Assembly: GCF_000090795.2 (NCBI RefSeq) | Contig: NW_003546483.1 | Coordinates: 66,079-130,078, forward strand | Origin: Amphimedon queenslandica | Taxonomy: Eukaryota; Porifera; Demospongiae; Haplosclerida; Niphatidae | DNA: 64,000 nt | Reading direction: 5' to 3' | Part shown: positions 37,501-49,595 of the stretch, piece by piece | Position numbering within the stretch: the stretch's first letter is position 1 | How the letters are laid out: each line of letters opens with the position of its first letter | Notes under the pieces: generated by a model | The model's input: the letters and a program-made list of their open reading frames with translations, nothing else | Database searches by the model: none | What the model was told of the DNA's origin: nothing | Position numbers and translations under genes: made by a program

Positions 37501-40500
37501 GCATTACTTGAGTACTCATTATTAGAGCTAATTTGTTTGAGAAACATTGACCTCTGTGGTATTGATAATCAAAACAATAAAGTCTAATATGTTTAATATT
37601 ACCTGATTTGGAGTTGATGCTATAATACAAATATCTTTTAAGTTTCTTTCTTCTCGAGGCCCTTCCCCACGATCCAAATACTTTGTTACTTCTTTTAGTA
37701 GCAGATCAACTTCTGTTTTAGAAGTGGAATTGTGTACTTCATGCTCTTCACTCAGGTTCGTACAGATAAAATGAAAAGGATATCCAAGGCTAGCAGGTGA
37801 GCGAAGAGTAGTAGCTGTAGCTGATGTAAATAGCACAGAGTTATAAAAAAGATAAGAAGGAAGAGATAGTATGGTAGGATGACATCTGTAATTAGTTAAA
37901 AGTGTAGCACAATGACTGGCAGATGCATCAGTCTTTCTATAGACTCCATGAAGCCTCTCCAGCAATGACACACTTAAACCATTATGTATAGCTGCTTCTC
38001 CTAATACTATTAGTGATGGGCCAACCTATAACAAAGTATAATACAAAAACATCAATAATTATTGAACAATTCAGTTACTTGTTTGTGGTCTCCAGCAATA
38101 ATGATTCTTGTGTTACTGTCTGCCAAGCATAAAGGGATTATTGATTCTGGCTCCCTTGCCTGAGCTCCTTCATCTAACAGAATATGAGAGAAGCAACCTT
38201 TGTGGACGTTATGATTTCCATGTAGCAAGTTAAATGAAGTAGAAAATGTGGTAACAATCAACCGATCATGACGCTTATTAAAATAAAAATCTCTCGCATC
38301 TTCATAAAAGTCTTGACAACCGGGAGGCATTCTGTATTGCGACTTTGAGGGGACAAGACGAACAGCATTAACATTCCAGCCACAATTCTTCATTTTAAAA
38401 AAATAATTCGTAATAAATGTATCAGCACAGTGTTGGTGATGAGTGCATATAAGTACACAATTTGATTGATTGTCTCTCAGTATTTGATAAGCAGCTCTAG
38501 CTAGTAATCGTGTTTTACCAGTACCAAATGATCCAATGACTAAAACTGGTGCCTTGCCTACCTGACAACTCATAATTAATTTTAAAGCTTCCATTTGTAA
38601 ATTAAAAGAGCCTTCATCAAGTTCAATTATATGGTTTAGAGAATTAGCTGGTTGTGGCAAGTTCGGTTTGTCATCACTGTTAGTGAAATCTGATACATAA
38701 GCTGGAATGAGTCTATTTATAGTCGCTGGACTTAAGTTTTCAAGTGCTTTACAAAGGCGATCAAAGTACCATCTTTTTAGAACAAAACTAATAGCTACAT
38801 TTGAAAAATCTCCTTCATGCTCCTCCAATTCCTCCATTTCTTTAATAACTTTTGACAACTCACTTTGGGTGAATGCAATTATAAGTGATTCATTCTTCCA
38901 AAGATGATATCCACTAACAACTTCAGCCTTTACTATTACACCTGAAGGATAATGTAGTCTAACATTATCTGTCTCTGAGCTAGCTTGCTTAATATGTGAT
39001 ACCACATTTCCATTGAGATTTACACCATGTATTAGGCCATATCGTACATGAGCAGGGTTTTTATTGTATTTTAGATAGGGAACAAAGCCTGATTTAAAAA
39101 TCTTTACATTATATTCTCCATCACATCTACAAATAAAAAACATGAAAATTTAATCACAACTGTTAAAAACTTTCTGAGAACAATTATTACATGCATATAA
39201 AAGCCAACTGCTAAAGTCATCAATAATTTCACATACCTTTCCCTTAATAAATGATAGTGCTCTTCTTCCTCGAGCTTAAGCAATAATTGAAACTTCTTTT
39301 TGTAGTTTTCTCTTGTAAGTGGAGCGTACAATAAAGCTTCATCAAATGACACTTGGTCAAAACTATTTTCTACTTCTGCTATGATGCCTTCATTCTCTAT
39401 ATTAGCTCTTCCTTTCTTTTGATCACATAAAGGTGGGAAAGCCTCCCCTAAAGTCTATTACACACATAAATATTAAAATTAAAAAATTTTTAGACTAACA
39501 TATTGTCGCCTATGTGTTTCTCCACCAGAATTTCTGCTCCTTGAGTTTCTTTTATCATTAAATTTGAATTGCTGTGACAACTTGGGAACTTTTACTACTG
39601 GATGTGGTGCTATAGAAACACTAGTCCTGTTATATTCAAATAATTAAGAATAAAAATCAATATTACCATTACACAATGTGCATCACAAAATTCATAAAAT
39701 TGGGATGTTTTTGAGCTACTTTAGTTTGCAAACATAACATTAAAAAATGAGTCATCAGAATCAGCGAGCATATAATAAAGGTATGAATATGCATTAGAAT
39801 ATGTAATAAAAATAAAAAATTTTTAAAGCAGTTTTTACTCAATCAGAATTTGCAATACACATAAAGTTATTCTCTAATGGAATCATGGTATTATAAGCAT
39901 TATTGACATGCATCAGAGAATGTAAGAGAAATTGAGAAATTTTGAAGCATAGTCTTAGTAATAATAATATTAGTAGTCTTATAGTAATTTTAGGTAATAT
40001 TTACCTTATGTCAGGACATTGAAGCACTGGTTTAGGATCAGCTGATAATGGTCTAGGATTATTAGGCATTATTTCTTGGCTCACAACACCTTTCTTTTTT
40101 CTTTTTTTCTCCTGTCCGTGAGATGAGTTTATTTCAGGAGAAACAAGTAGTTTTAAAGAATCAGATGATTGCGAAATGTTTGAATGGATTGGAAGTACAT
40201 CTAAATGAGTAGATCTACATGTACTTGAAGAAGTCTTTAAAGTGCCAGAATTATGTGTTGATTTACAATCAGAAGAAACACTTTGATTGGATGATGGTTT
40301 AGGATTGCTGGGCATTTTTTCTTGACCCACACCACCTTTCTTTTTACTTTTTTTCTTGCATTTGAGAGATGATTCCCTTTTTGAAGAATCAAGTGCTTTT
40401 GATGAAGAAATGTCTGACTTTAAAGGACTCACTGATTTTGATAAAAATGAAAGGTTTGCAGGAACTTGAGATGAATTAGTAGCTGAAGCAGTTGCAATAG

Positions 40501-43500
40501 AGTGAGTGTCAGAATCAGTATCACAACTGGAAGAAATACTAAGATCAGAACGAGGCCTAGAAGTTGAGTTACTAGTCAATTGAAAGAGACTGCGCAAAAA
40601 AATAGATAGGAGAATGACACACATCATTATACACAGCAATATTTGGAAACAAAATTGTTGGAAGAATTCAGCTACTTCTAGTAATAGCTTTATCATTGTT
40701 GTCATTGGCCCACTTGATTCAAAATTGTTTGAAACATCAGATGGTGACACAGAGCTAGAAGACATGCTAATAAAGTCTTCTTTTGACATTGAACAACCAG
40801 TACCTGTACTTGCATCTTTAGATGAACCACTTAGCAAGGTCACTGAGTTTGAAGGCATATTCCTATCATTCCTTGGTGCACAATTAGAAGGCATTACTGT
40901 AGTAGTCAATTGGTTTATTGAGTGTGAATGCACAGTAGAAGGAATATAACATACATCATTGCATCTTGTACTTGAAAAGCTCTTATTTTCATTGACACCA
41001 GTAGCTATGTTACACTGCCCCAGCAATGGCCATTCATCTTCGTCTTCTTGCTTGGTTGAACAATCTGCTGCTTGATATTGAGTAATTGCATTGGTCACAG
41101 TATAATCAAGCTCCATTTCATCACAGTCAATGCTACTGTTTTCTGGGATTAACATTACTTTCCAAAATAGCTTCATAATTTCTAGAGAGGAAAACCATAT
41201 CATGAATTCAAGAAAAGCTCTCACTTACTACTGCAGTTTTGAGTAATTAAAATACTCCCAAAATAATTTTGAATGCAAGGAAATGCTTGAAATAGGAACT
41301 CTGGAACAACAAAGGTACCATTATTAATACACCTATTAATAAATTCTTTCCAGCACCACATCGGTTTATCCACTGTAGCTTCACACATCATCAGAACCAA
41401 AGGATTACCAACAGCCACTACAAGACACTTTGATTTAGTAATAGCTGTATGAAATACTGCAGGATGACAGAAGGACTTCAAAATATCCACTGGTTGATAA
41501 GAATCATCTAAATACTCATAAGTGCTCATGAAAAGCAATGTATATTGTTGATCTAAAATGTAAAAATATGAGAAAAAATGAATTGAAAAAATTGTACTAG
41601 TTTATCATAAATATATAGGATAATAGGATCTCATACTTGGTAAGTCATTAATTCCATAGACGTTTAATCCTTTCAAACAAGAATAATTTTCATCCTCACA
41701 AATAATACTCTCGATCTTAGCTATCTACAGTACTGAGTGGTAAAATTATTTTTCTTTATTAAAATATACCTGGTTAAAACTTGCAGAAATGACACAAAAC
41801 TCAGTCAATGAATAAATTTTATCATTTAAAACCTTCTTCACTTCATCAAGTATTAAAAACGACTCGCAAAAACTCATTGATGATAAATCATTAAAACTGG
41901 AACAAACAAACTTCAATGGATAAGAATCAGTCATTGCTAAACTACAGGACACCAGTCTTGACTCATAGAATATATGGGATGACAGATTCAGTATATCCTT
42001 GTGACATTGGTAATTGCATCTTAGTAAAACAATAAATTTTTTGGCAGCTTCTCCAAGTTCAAGGTAATGTGAATATAATCTTTGAAAAAGGGATTCACCA
42101 AGCCCATACTCCTGAGGTTCATCACCTGTGACTGATATTTTTGGTCCAGCCTATAAATGAAATTCATGAAAATTATAGATCAATTTTTGAACAAGTAAAA
42201 AAAATTGTGTAAAAAATCCAATCTGGATTGAAATAAGCTCAAATTTTTTACACATCATAAGTACTTGTATATGCATCAGAAAAAAATTATTAAAATGGAG
42301 AATTCTCCCCTTGTAATTTTTAACAAAATTTGGCTTGATTTTTGAGCAACTTTAAAAAATTGTAAAAAAATCCAAGTTTGATTGGAAACTTGCTACACAA
42401 CATGAGAACATGTATAATATGCATTAGAAAAATAAAAAAAAAATAAAAAAGTTATTTTTTGCCTTTTTTTAAATTCAGGTAAAGACCGTGTACTATTGTA
42501 CAGAGTTTTGTTTTCATTACACTAGTACTATGAAATTTTTGCTGCTAGCATTACCCATGTCTGACGTATGCATGCACTGTAAGTGTAGAGATTCATACCT
42601 GATGTAGTTCTCCAGCAATTACTAGATGTGTGTCCTTATTTGCTAAAAGAAGAGGAGCAAGCGTATCTATTTCTCTTGCCTGGCCTCCCTCATCAATGAA
42701 GATATGAGTAAAGAAACCTTTAGGAGCTACATTCGATATTTTGAGAGCAGTGTCATATGCAGTGACTACTATTAACTTTGTCTCTTTGGAAAAATGATTA
42801 ATAAATGAGGCTTTGCTACAGTCTGATATATTAAACTGAAACTCATTTGGGGTCGAGGAGCAACACTTCTCTTGGATAATTCTAACAACTGTTGCATCAC
42901 TTGGCATATCTAAAAAATATTCTTTAAAAATTCTATCGGCAGAGCAATGATGATGACAAGATAGTAAAATACGCGTGATCGACTCATCTTCAATAATGAA
43001 CTTTGCTGCAACACAAAGCAAATGCGTCTTTCCACAACCAGAAGGACCATGTATCAGAATTGGAGCTTGCGATTTGGTGTGCAGTATCAATTTTAGGCCA
43101 TACATTTGATCTTCATTTAAATTAGCATCAATTTCTAAATGTTCGAGGCTAAAAGGTTTAAAATCATCAGGTGAAGGGAATATTCTTTTTAGTGTATCAT
43201 CAGTTATACATGTCAAAACATTGTGAAGGCTTTCAAATAAAGAATGATTGGCTTCAAACTTGATTTTAAATTGAGTCTTTGGATAAAATTTCATAAATTT
43301 AGCTGCATTCTTTAAATCAAAGGAAATAGAAAGTACTTCTTGTGAAATTTTGTAGCCATAAACTGCTTCACAAATGATACGAGAATTCGTACTCATAATA
43401 GTTAGCCGATTTCTCATTTGAGCAACATAAGTCATTTGACTAATATCAAGACCTTCAACAAAAGCAGATAGAGCAAAATTATCTTGAGCTAATTGACGTG

Positions 43501-44570
43501 GCCTATATGTGACAATGATGTATGTTTTTTCCATTCTGTTTAATCTATACTGACACAGGGATGAAAACATAAAAGAAAGACAAGAAAACAGACTAAAAGT
43601 TTACAATTACAAAATAGTGTTTGAATTAGACACGTAATTATGTAAAATTATTAAAGCTTTGATCATAACTTAGTTAATCAGAATCCCTAAATCAGCTCAA
43701 ATTCTTTGCAGGCATAAGTTAGAGTATGTCACCCAAAGACCTTAGTGATTTGAAAAAGTCTATACTTACATTTCATCAATGATATTCTTATGCTCTTCTT
43801 CCTCATGAAAGAGCAAGGATTTATATTTTGTCTTGTAGTTTTCTAGGTTAATAGGTAAGGTCATGTCACTAGACAAATCAGGGGAGTTGGGTATGTCTTT
43901 TAGAGAAGCATTCTGAAAATGAAAATAAAAATTAATGGAGTTGCAATGCAGATCATAAATATGAGCCAGCATGAATTGTTTTGAAATATAATAATAACAG
44001 TAATAGGCAGTTAAAGGAAATTGTTATGTAAATAACAGGTGCAAATGCAAAGGAAATGTTTGCACATTGCGGTATAGTAGTTTCCGTGTAAAATTTGGCC
44101 TAAAATTTATTCACCTTTTCACTGTGTAAGCCTTTACTACAATCGAGTGACAAACTTTTCCATGCTCTTTTCTCTGCTTTGCTATGTGGCCAATGACAAT
44201 CCTCTCCAGGACAACCCAACCCGGCTATGTAGCACTTTCTAAAATAGCGTGGAGACGGTTTCGACCGAAGTGGTAGTTTTAAATGAGTCTGGTAGACCAG
44301 TGGTAGTTGCCTTATCCTTACTAGTATGCCTTTATGCTCTGTTACCAGCACATGTCGCGGACGATTATGTCTCGGATTATGTTCAGCAGCAGAGCGACAC
44401 TTTAGACTCTCCGTCAATAACAATAGATCCCAAGGTGCTCGTCTATAACATAGTTCACATACTCTGCCAAAACTTGCCCTGGTACTACTACTACTACTTG
44501 AGCTAAGAGAAGGAATGTCGCTCATCACAAAGTCACAGGTACTGGTCAGGCACACTGGCACAGGCAGCAT
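31567..44570 (-). CDS. HELZ2-like protein: CCCH finger, three SF1 helicases, RNB nuclease
   Basis: About 22 exons run from ATG 44570 to TAG 31567-31569, roughly 3,600 aa. Exon 1 has CELC and a CCCH-like region (CYIAGLGCPGEDCHWPHS). Helicase 1 (about 43.9-41.2 kb) has Walker A GPSGCGKTH, IDEGGQARE and a weak motif VI (ITKSK). A 400-aa Ser-rich linker (41.2-40.0 kb) is spliced to helicase 2 (39.4-37.2 kb: GSFGTGKTR, LLDEGAQARE, GDHKQV, LTRAKS). The RNB domain (37.2-33.8 kb) has FTIDGPNTINMDDALSL and AHFTSPIRRYFDLLVQR. Helicase 3 (33.7-31.7 kb) has QGPPG|TGKS, IIDECGMAQE, GDHMQLQP and NVGITRAKHG. Vertebrate HELZ2, an interferon-induced RNA helicase/exoribonuclease, has two helicases around RNB. 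Helicase 2-RNB-helicase 3 matches that; the first helicase is extra. The 5' part is duplicated beyond the assembly gap. Confidence 0.85.
42180..42510. repeat. Degenerate intronic repeat array
   Basis: Two worn units of the TAGTAC family lie in a HELZ2-like intron: a GATTGAAATAAGCTCAAATT block with ACATCATAAGTACTTG, then a second with CAACATGAGAACATGTATA, ending in a broken palindrome (CCGTGTACTATTGTACAGAG near 42487-42506). The array lies just outside the start of the duplicated contig overlap. Confidence 0.8.
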
Positions 44571-44663
44571 AAAATTAATTAGAGCTCCACCCACGTGTTA
44601 TTAGGACCACACCTTTTTACAAGGGCAGGGCTAGGCTAAAGTAATAACCACACCTACAACAAG
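44571..44663. promoter_or_regulatory. Divergent HELZ2-like/SUPT4H1 promoter (left copy)
   Basis: The 93-bp spacer contains a CCACCCACGTG stretch with a CACGTG E-box (about 44591-44596), GACCACACC, and AACCACACC boxes. In the right copy (47181-47268) the E-box reads CACGTC, so the two haplotypes differ at that site. Confidence 0.55.
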
Positions 44664-45147
44664 ATGTCTCTCGATTCTGTCCCTAAAGATCTTCGTGGTT
44701 TAAGAGCTTGCAAGCTGTGCTCTATGGTTAAGGTAGTCAAGAAATCTTTTAAGAAGTTATTATAAATTTTTACTTCAGTCGTTTGATCAGTTTCTTTACA
44801 ATGGTTGTGACAATTGCGAGAGATACATTCACTTGAAAGGGAACAGGGGTCGAGTTAATGACTGTACAAGTCCAAACTTTGATGGGTGAGTCATGATACT
44901 CTACATATGTTTTAAAAGGGACGATTTTATAAACCACTAATTGACTGCTCTTGCTTTAGACTAATATCAATGATGAGTAATGAAGACAGTTGGGTAGCAA
45001 AATGGCAGAGAATAAGTAAGTGTACATTAATCAAATGTCTCTATGAGTGTGAGAGGATTATTTGCTTTTATTTCTTCCTAGATAAGTTCACTAAAGGATG
45101 CTATGCAGTATCAGTGTCAGGAGAACTGCCTGAAGATATACTGGACG
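44664..45147 (+). CDS. SUPT4H1: Transcription elongation factor SPT4, left copy cut by the gap
   Basis: SPT4 pairs with SPT5 in DSIF, which controls RNA polymerase II pausing and elongation. This copy has the first exons intact: [20 protein letters not shown], the zinc-ribbon half [39 protein letters not shown] and [17 protein letters not shown], where the contig ends. It matches the complete copy at 47269-47808 almost base for base. I treat the pair as one gene seen on two unmerged contig ends. Confidence 0.9.
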
Positions 45148-45157
45148 NNNNNNNNNN
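45148..45157. other. Assembly gap (10 N)
   Basis: Ten N bases join two contigs. The 2.6 kb left of the gap (about 42550-45147) and the 2.6 kb right of it (45158-47752) are near-identical in the same orientation. The right contig starts at the sequence ATTACCCATGTCTGACG found at about 42550, and the left contig ends at CTGGACG found at about 47746-47752. Confidence 0.98.
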
Positions 45158-47180
45158 GATTACCCATGTCTGACGTATGCATGCACTGTAAGTGTAGAGA
45201 TTCATACCTGATGTAGTTCTCCAGCAATTACTAGATGTGTGTCCTTATTTGCTAAAAGAAGAGGAGCAAGCGTATCTATTTCTCTTGCCTGGCCTCCCTC
45301 ATCAATGAAGATATGAGTAAAGAAACCTTTAGGAGCTACATTCGATATTTTGAGAGCAGTGTCATATGCAGTGACTACTATTAACTTTGTCTCTTTGGAA
45401 AAATGATTAATAAATGAGGTTTTGCTACAGTCTGATATATTAAACTGAAACTCATTTGGGGTCGAGGAGCAACACTTCTCTTGGATAATTCTAACAACTG
45501 TTGCATCATTTGGCATATCTAAAAAATATTCTTTAAAAATTCTATCGGCAGAGCAATGATGATGACAAGATAGTAAAATACGCGTGATCGACTCATCTTT
45601 AATAATGAACTTTGCTGCAACACAAAGCAGATGCGTCTTTCCACAGCCAGAAGGACCATGTATCAGAATTGGAGCTTGTGATTTGGTGTGCAGTATCAAT
45701 TTTAGGCCATATATTTGATCTTTGTTTAAATTAGCATCAATTTCTAAATGTTCGAGGCTAAAAGGTTTAAAATCATCAGGTGAAGGGATTATTCTTTTTA
45801 GTGCATCATCAGTTATACATGTCAAAACATTGTGAAGACTTTCAAATAAACAACGATTGACTTCAAACTTGATTTTAAATTGAGTCTTTGGATAAAATCT
45901 CATAAATTTAGCTGCATTCTCTGAATCAAAGGAAATAGAAAGTACATCTTGAGAAATTTTGTAGCCATAAACTGCTTCACAAATGATACAAGAATTCGTA
46001 CTCATAATAGTTAGCCGATTTCTCATTTGAGCGGCATAAGTCATTTGACTAATATCAAGGCCTTCAACAAAAGCAGATAGAGCAAAATTATCTTGAGCTA
46101 ATTGACGTGGCCTATATGTGACAATGATGTATGTTTTTTCCATTCTGTTTAATCTATAGTGACATAGGAATGAAAACATAAAAGAAAGACAAGAAAACAA
46201 ACTAAAAGCTTACAATTACAAAATAGTGTTTGAATTAGACACATACATATGTAATTATGTAAAATTGATCATAATTTAGTTAATCAGAATCACTGAATCA
46301 GCTCAAATTCTTTGCATGCATAAGTTAGAGGATGTAACCAATCATTTGAAAAACTCTACTTACATTTCATCAATGATATTCTTATGCTCTTCTTCCTCAT
46401 GAAAGAGCAAGGATTTATATTTTGTCTTGTAGTTTTCTAGTTTAATAGGTAAGGTCATGTCACTAGACAAATCAGGGGAGTTGGGTATGTCTTTTAGAGA
46501 ACTATTCTGAAAATGAAAATAAAAATTAATGATAGAGTTGCCGTGCATGCAGATCTTATAAATATGAGCCAGCATGCATTGTCTTGAAATAATAACAGTT
46601 ATAGGCAGCATAGGCAGTTAAAGGAAAATGTTATGTAAATAACAGGTGCATATGCAAAGGAAATGTTTGCACATTGCGGTATAGTAGTTTCTGTGTAAAA
46701 TGTGGCCTATTATTCATTTACCTTTTCACTGTGTAAGCCTTTACTACAATCGAGTGACAAATTTTTCCATACTCTTTTCTCTGCTTTGCTATGAGGCCAA
46801 TGACAATCCTCTACACCAGGACAACCCAATCCAGCCATGTAGCACGTTCTAAAATAGCGTGGAGACGGCCTCAACCGGAGTGGTAGTTTTAAATGAGTAT
46901 GGTAGACCAGCGGTAGTTGCCTTATTCTTACCAGTACGCCTTTATGCTCTGTTACTAGCACATGTCGCGGACGATTATGTTCAGCAGCAGAGCGACACTT
47001 AAGACTCTCCGTCAATAACAATAGATCCCAAGGTGCTCGTCTATAACATAGTTCACATACTCTGCCAAAACTTGCCCTGGTACTACTACTACTACTACTT
47101 GAGCTAAGAGAAGGAATCATAGGAATGTTGCTCATCACAAAGTCACAGGTACTGGTCAGGCACACTGGCACAGGCAGCAT
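45158..47180 (-). CDS. HELZ2-like 5' exons, second copy (probable alternative haplotype)
   Basis: This copy repeats the first three exons of the HELZ2-like gene: the CCCH-finger exon from ATG 47180 (CYMAGLGCPGVEDCHWPHS), the short linker exon (about 46373-46510), and the Walker A/B exon of helicase 1 (about 45200-46186, GPSGCGKTH and IDEGGQARE). It stops at the contig edge. Differences from the left copy are scattered substitutions and small indels, for example an extra MI before PSLSSS and a changed serine run. Frames stay open in both copies. An old independent paralogue would not be expected to break at both contig ends like this. Confidence 0.8.
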
Positions 47181-47268
47181 AAAATTAATTAGAGCTCCAC
47201 CCACGTCTTATTAGAACCACACCTTTTCACAAGGGCGGGGCTAAAGTAATAACCACACCTACAACAAG

Positions 47269-47808
47269 ATGTCTCTCGATTCTGTCCCTAAAGATCTTCG
47301 TGGCTTAAGAGCTTGCAAGCTGTGCTCTATGGTTAAGGTAGTCAAGAAAATTTTTAAGTAGTTATTATAAATTTTTACTTTAGTCGTTTGATCAGTTTCT
47401 TTACAATGGTTGTGACAATTGCGAGAGATACATTCACTTGAAAGGGAACAGGGGTCGAGTTAATGACTGTACAAGTCCTAACTTTGATGGGTGAGTCATG
47501 ATACTCTACATATGTTTTAAAAGGGACGATTTTATAAACCACTAATTGACTGCTCTTGCTTTAGGCTAATATCAATGATGAGTAACGAAGACAGTTGGGT
47601 AGCAAAATGGCAGAGAATAAGTAAGTGTACATTAATCAAATGTCTCTATGAGTGTGAGAGGATTATTTGCTTTTATTTCTTCCTAGATAAGTTCACTAAA
47701 GGATGCTATGCAGTATCAGTGTCAGGAGAACTGCCTGAAGATATACTGGACGAGTTGAGAGAGAGAGGTGTGGTGTATCAATCACGTGACACCTCCGATG
47801 CCAGCTAA
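47269..47808 (+). CDS. SUPT4H1: Transcription elongation factor SPT4 (complete copy)
   Basis: Four exons give a 110-120 aa protein, the normal SPT4 length. The zinc-binding cysteines are in ACKLC and [49 protein letters not shown] and a C-terminal [13 protein letters not shown] (human GVAYKSRDTAIKT) follow before TAA 47806-47808. It is head to head with the HELZ2-like gene (88 bp between start codons). The upstream copy at 44664-45147 is probably the same gene from another haplotype. Confidence 0.95.
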
Positions 47809-47925
47809 CGGATCGGAACAGAACCACACTTGATAAAACATTTGCATGTACATGTATTCATTGATTTTGTCTCATCAATTAAATAATTATTGCAGTATTA
47901 AAAGAGGTGTGGCTGGGGTGCAAAT

Positions 47926-49454
47926 ATGGCTGTTCTCATAAAGAATGGTTTTGTTATTGATCCAGCTAATGATATGCAAATGCAATTAGATGTTCTCTTG
48001 GAAAATGGATTAGTAACAACTGTACAATCTAGTATTGAGCCTCCCTTGGAGTGCAGTGTTTTTGATGCCTCAGGCTGTATTGTCTGTCCAGGCCTGATTG
48101 ATATGCATGTTCATTGTTTCCCTGGTGGGTCTTCTCTTGGGATAGATCCTGACAAGTATTGCCTTCCTAGAGGAGTCACTACCGTAGTCGATGCTGGGAG
48201 TGCAGGTATAAAGTATGGGCAGTCATGAGTTGTGCAAACTGTATTAAATTGCCATATTGGCAGTGCCTTAAGGGCAAACCTTGCTGTAGTGTTATCTGTC
48301 ATGTTTCTGCAGGTGCAAAGAGCTTTTCTAAGTTTCTCGCTTATTGCAAGACAAGGAAAACTCGTATCTTTAGTTTACTTCATGTCTCAAGGGTTGGGCT
48401 AGAAACGGCAGGCTGTGCTACAGGTTAGATTATAAATTTCTCCATCTCATAGTTAAAACAATTATTATTTTGTTAAATAGCAGATTTACCTGGTGAGCTG
48501 GAGTCAATAGATGACGTGAATGAAGACGAATGTTTGGAATGTGCGAAAGCAAACCCTGATACCATAGTTGGTATGAAGATTCGTCTCTCTGAGAATATTG
48601 CTAAGCAAGGACATAATGAAGCTGAGGCACTAAGGTACTTTAAGACAAATCTAGACTAGACAAATCACGCTATTTTTAAATTATTTTACTATAGACGAGC
48701 TCTCTTGATTACTGAAAAAATTAAACTTCCTCTTATGGTTCATTATTCGTTCTCAACCTTACCTCATAAAGGTGTAGGAGAGGGTAAGTATTAAAGACAA
48801 TGTGTACAGTTATGTATGCACTTCCATGTAGAATTGGGTGTCCCTGGAAGTTTGAGGAATGGCGATATCCTAACACACATGTATCATGGTTTTCAGTCAA
48901 CTATCATCGATCCATCGACCAAATCTATTGATCCTGTTGTCCTTGAATCAAAAGAAAATGGTGTCAAGTTTGATATAGGCCATGGAATGGGTTCATTCAG
49001 TTGGACAGTAGCTGAGCTAGCCATCAAGACAGGGAATCTATGGCCTGACACAATCAGTACTGACCTCCATACTGAGTCAATGGATGGTCCTGCATATGAC
49101 CTTACAACTGTAATGACAAAACTGCTACATTTAGGCATGCCACTTTTTGATGTCATTAAAGCTGTTACATTCACCCCAGCTAAATTGATCAACAGAGAGA
49201 AGATGATTGGTTCACTTACGCCAGGAGCTATTGCTGATGTTACAGTTATGAAGCTTGTTGACTGTGATCTAATGCTTGAAGATTGTCAGATGCACATGCG
49301 TAATATTAAGCAGCGTCTGATTCCAGTGGCTGCTTGGAGAGCTGGAGAAAGAGTAAAGATTTTTGAGCCTTGGGGAACGTGGCCAAATGTTAGTGAGAGC
49401 TATCAATGCCATCAAAGCAGAGAAAGAACTCTTCTTCACATTAGACCCGATTAA
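47926..49454 (+). CDS. Amidohydrolase/deacetylase-family metallohydrolase (Atu3266/EF0837 type)
   Basis: Five exons from ATG 47926 to TAA 49452-49454 give about 400 aa. The order is typical of the amidohydrolase superfamily: VLIKNGFVIDPANDM, CPGLIDMHVHCFPGG (HxH metal site), LGIDPDKYCLPRGVTTVVDA, GMKIRLS (the lysine expected to be carboxylated), LPLMVHYSFS, THMYHGF, FDIGHGMGSFSW, ISTDLHTE (metal Asp), and a C-terminal GSLTPGAIADVTVMKL beta-strand block. The pattern LGIDPD...GVTTVVDAGSAG marks the EF0837/Atu3266 group, known from bacteria and acting on acetylated alpha-hydroxy acids or similar. Its substrate here is unknown. Four introns show it is a settled animal gene; the group's mostly bacterial spread makes old horizontal transfer possible. 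The 3' end is repeated at 50336-50562. Confidence 0.85.
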
Positions 49455-49595
49455 TAGTAAAATGCTGTGATTATTAAAAATAATTTTTTAAAAGGTTTCT
49501 ATTAAAATAACTTGTAGTATGATGATAACTGAATGATAACAGAACCACCCTTTCACATCATCACATGATATTTGATATCTGGGCATCATAAGAAA

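Noticed and set aside
44249-44506. Plus-strand 85-residue frame opposite the HELZ2 first exon
   Set aside because: It is antisense to the CCCH-finger exon, which has clear family similarity; the antisense frame has none.
45158-47808. A true second SUPT4H1/HELZ2 locus formed by tandem duplication
   Set aside because: The repeated stretches end exactly at the two contig edges and are nearly identical, so unmerged haplotypes are more likely. Long reads could still overturn this.
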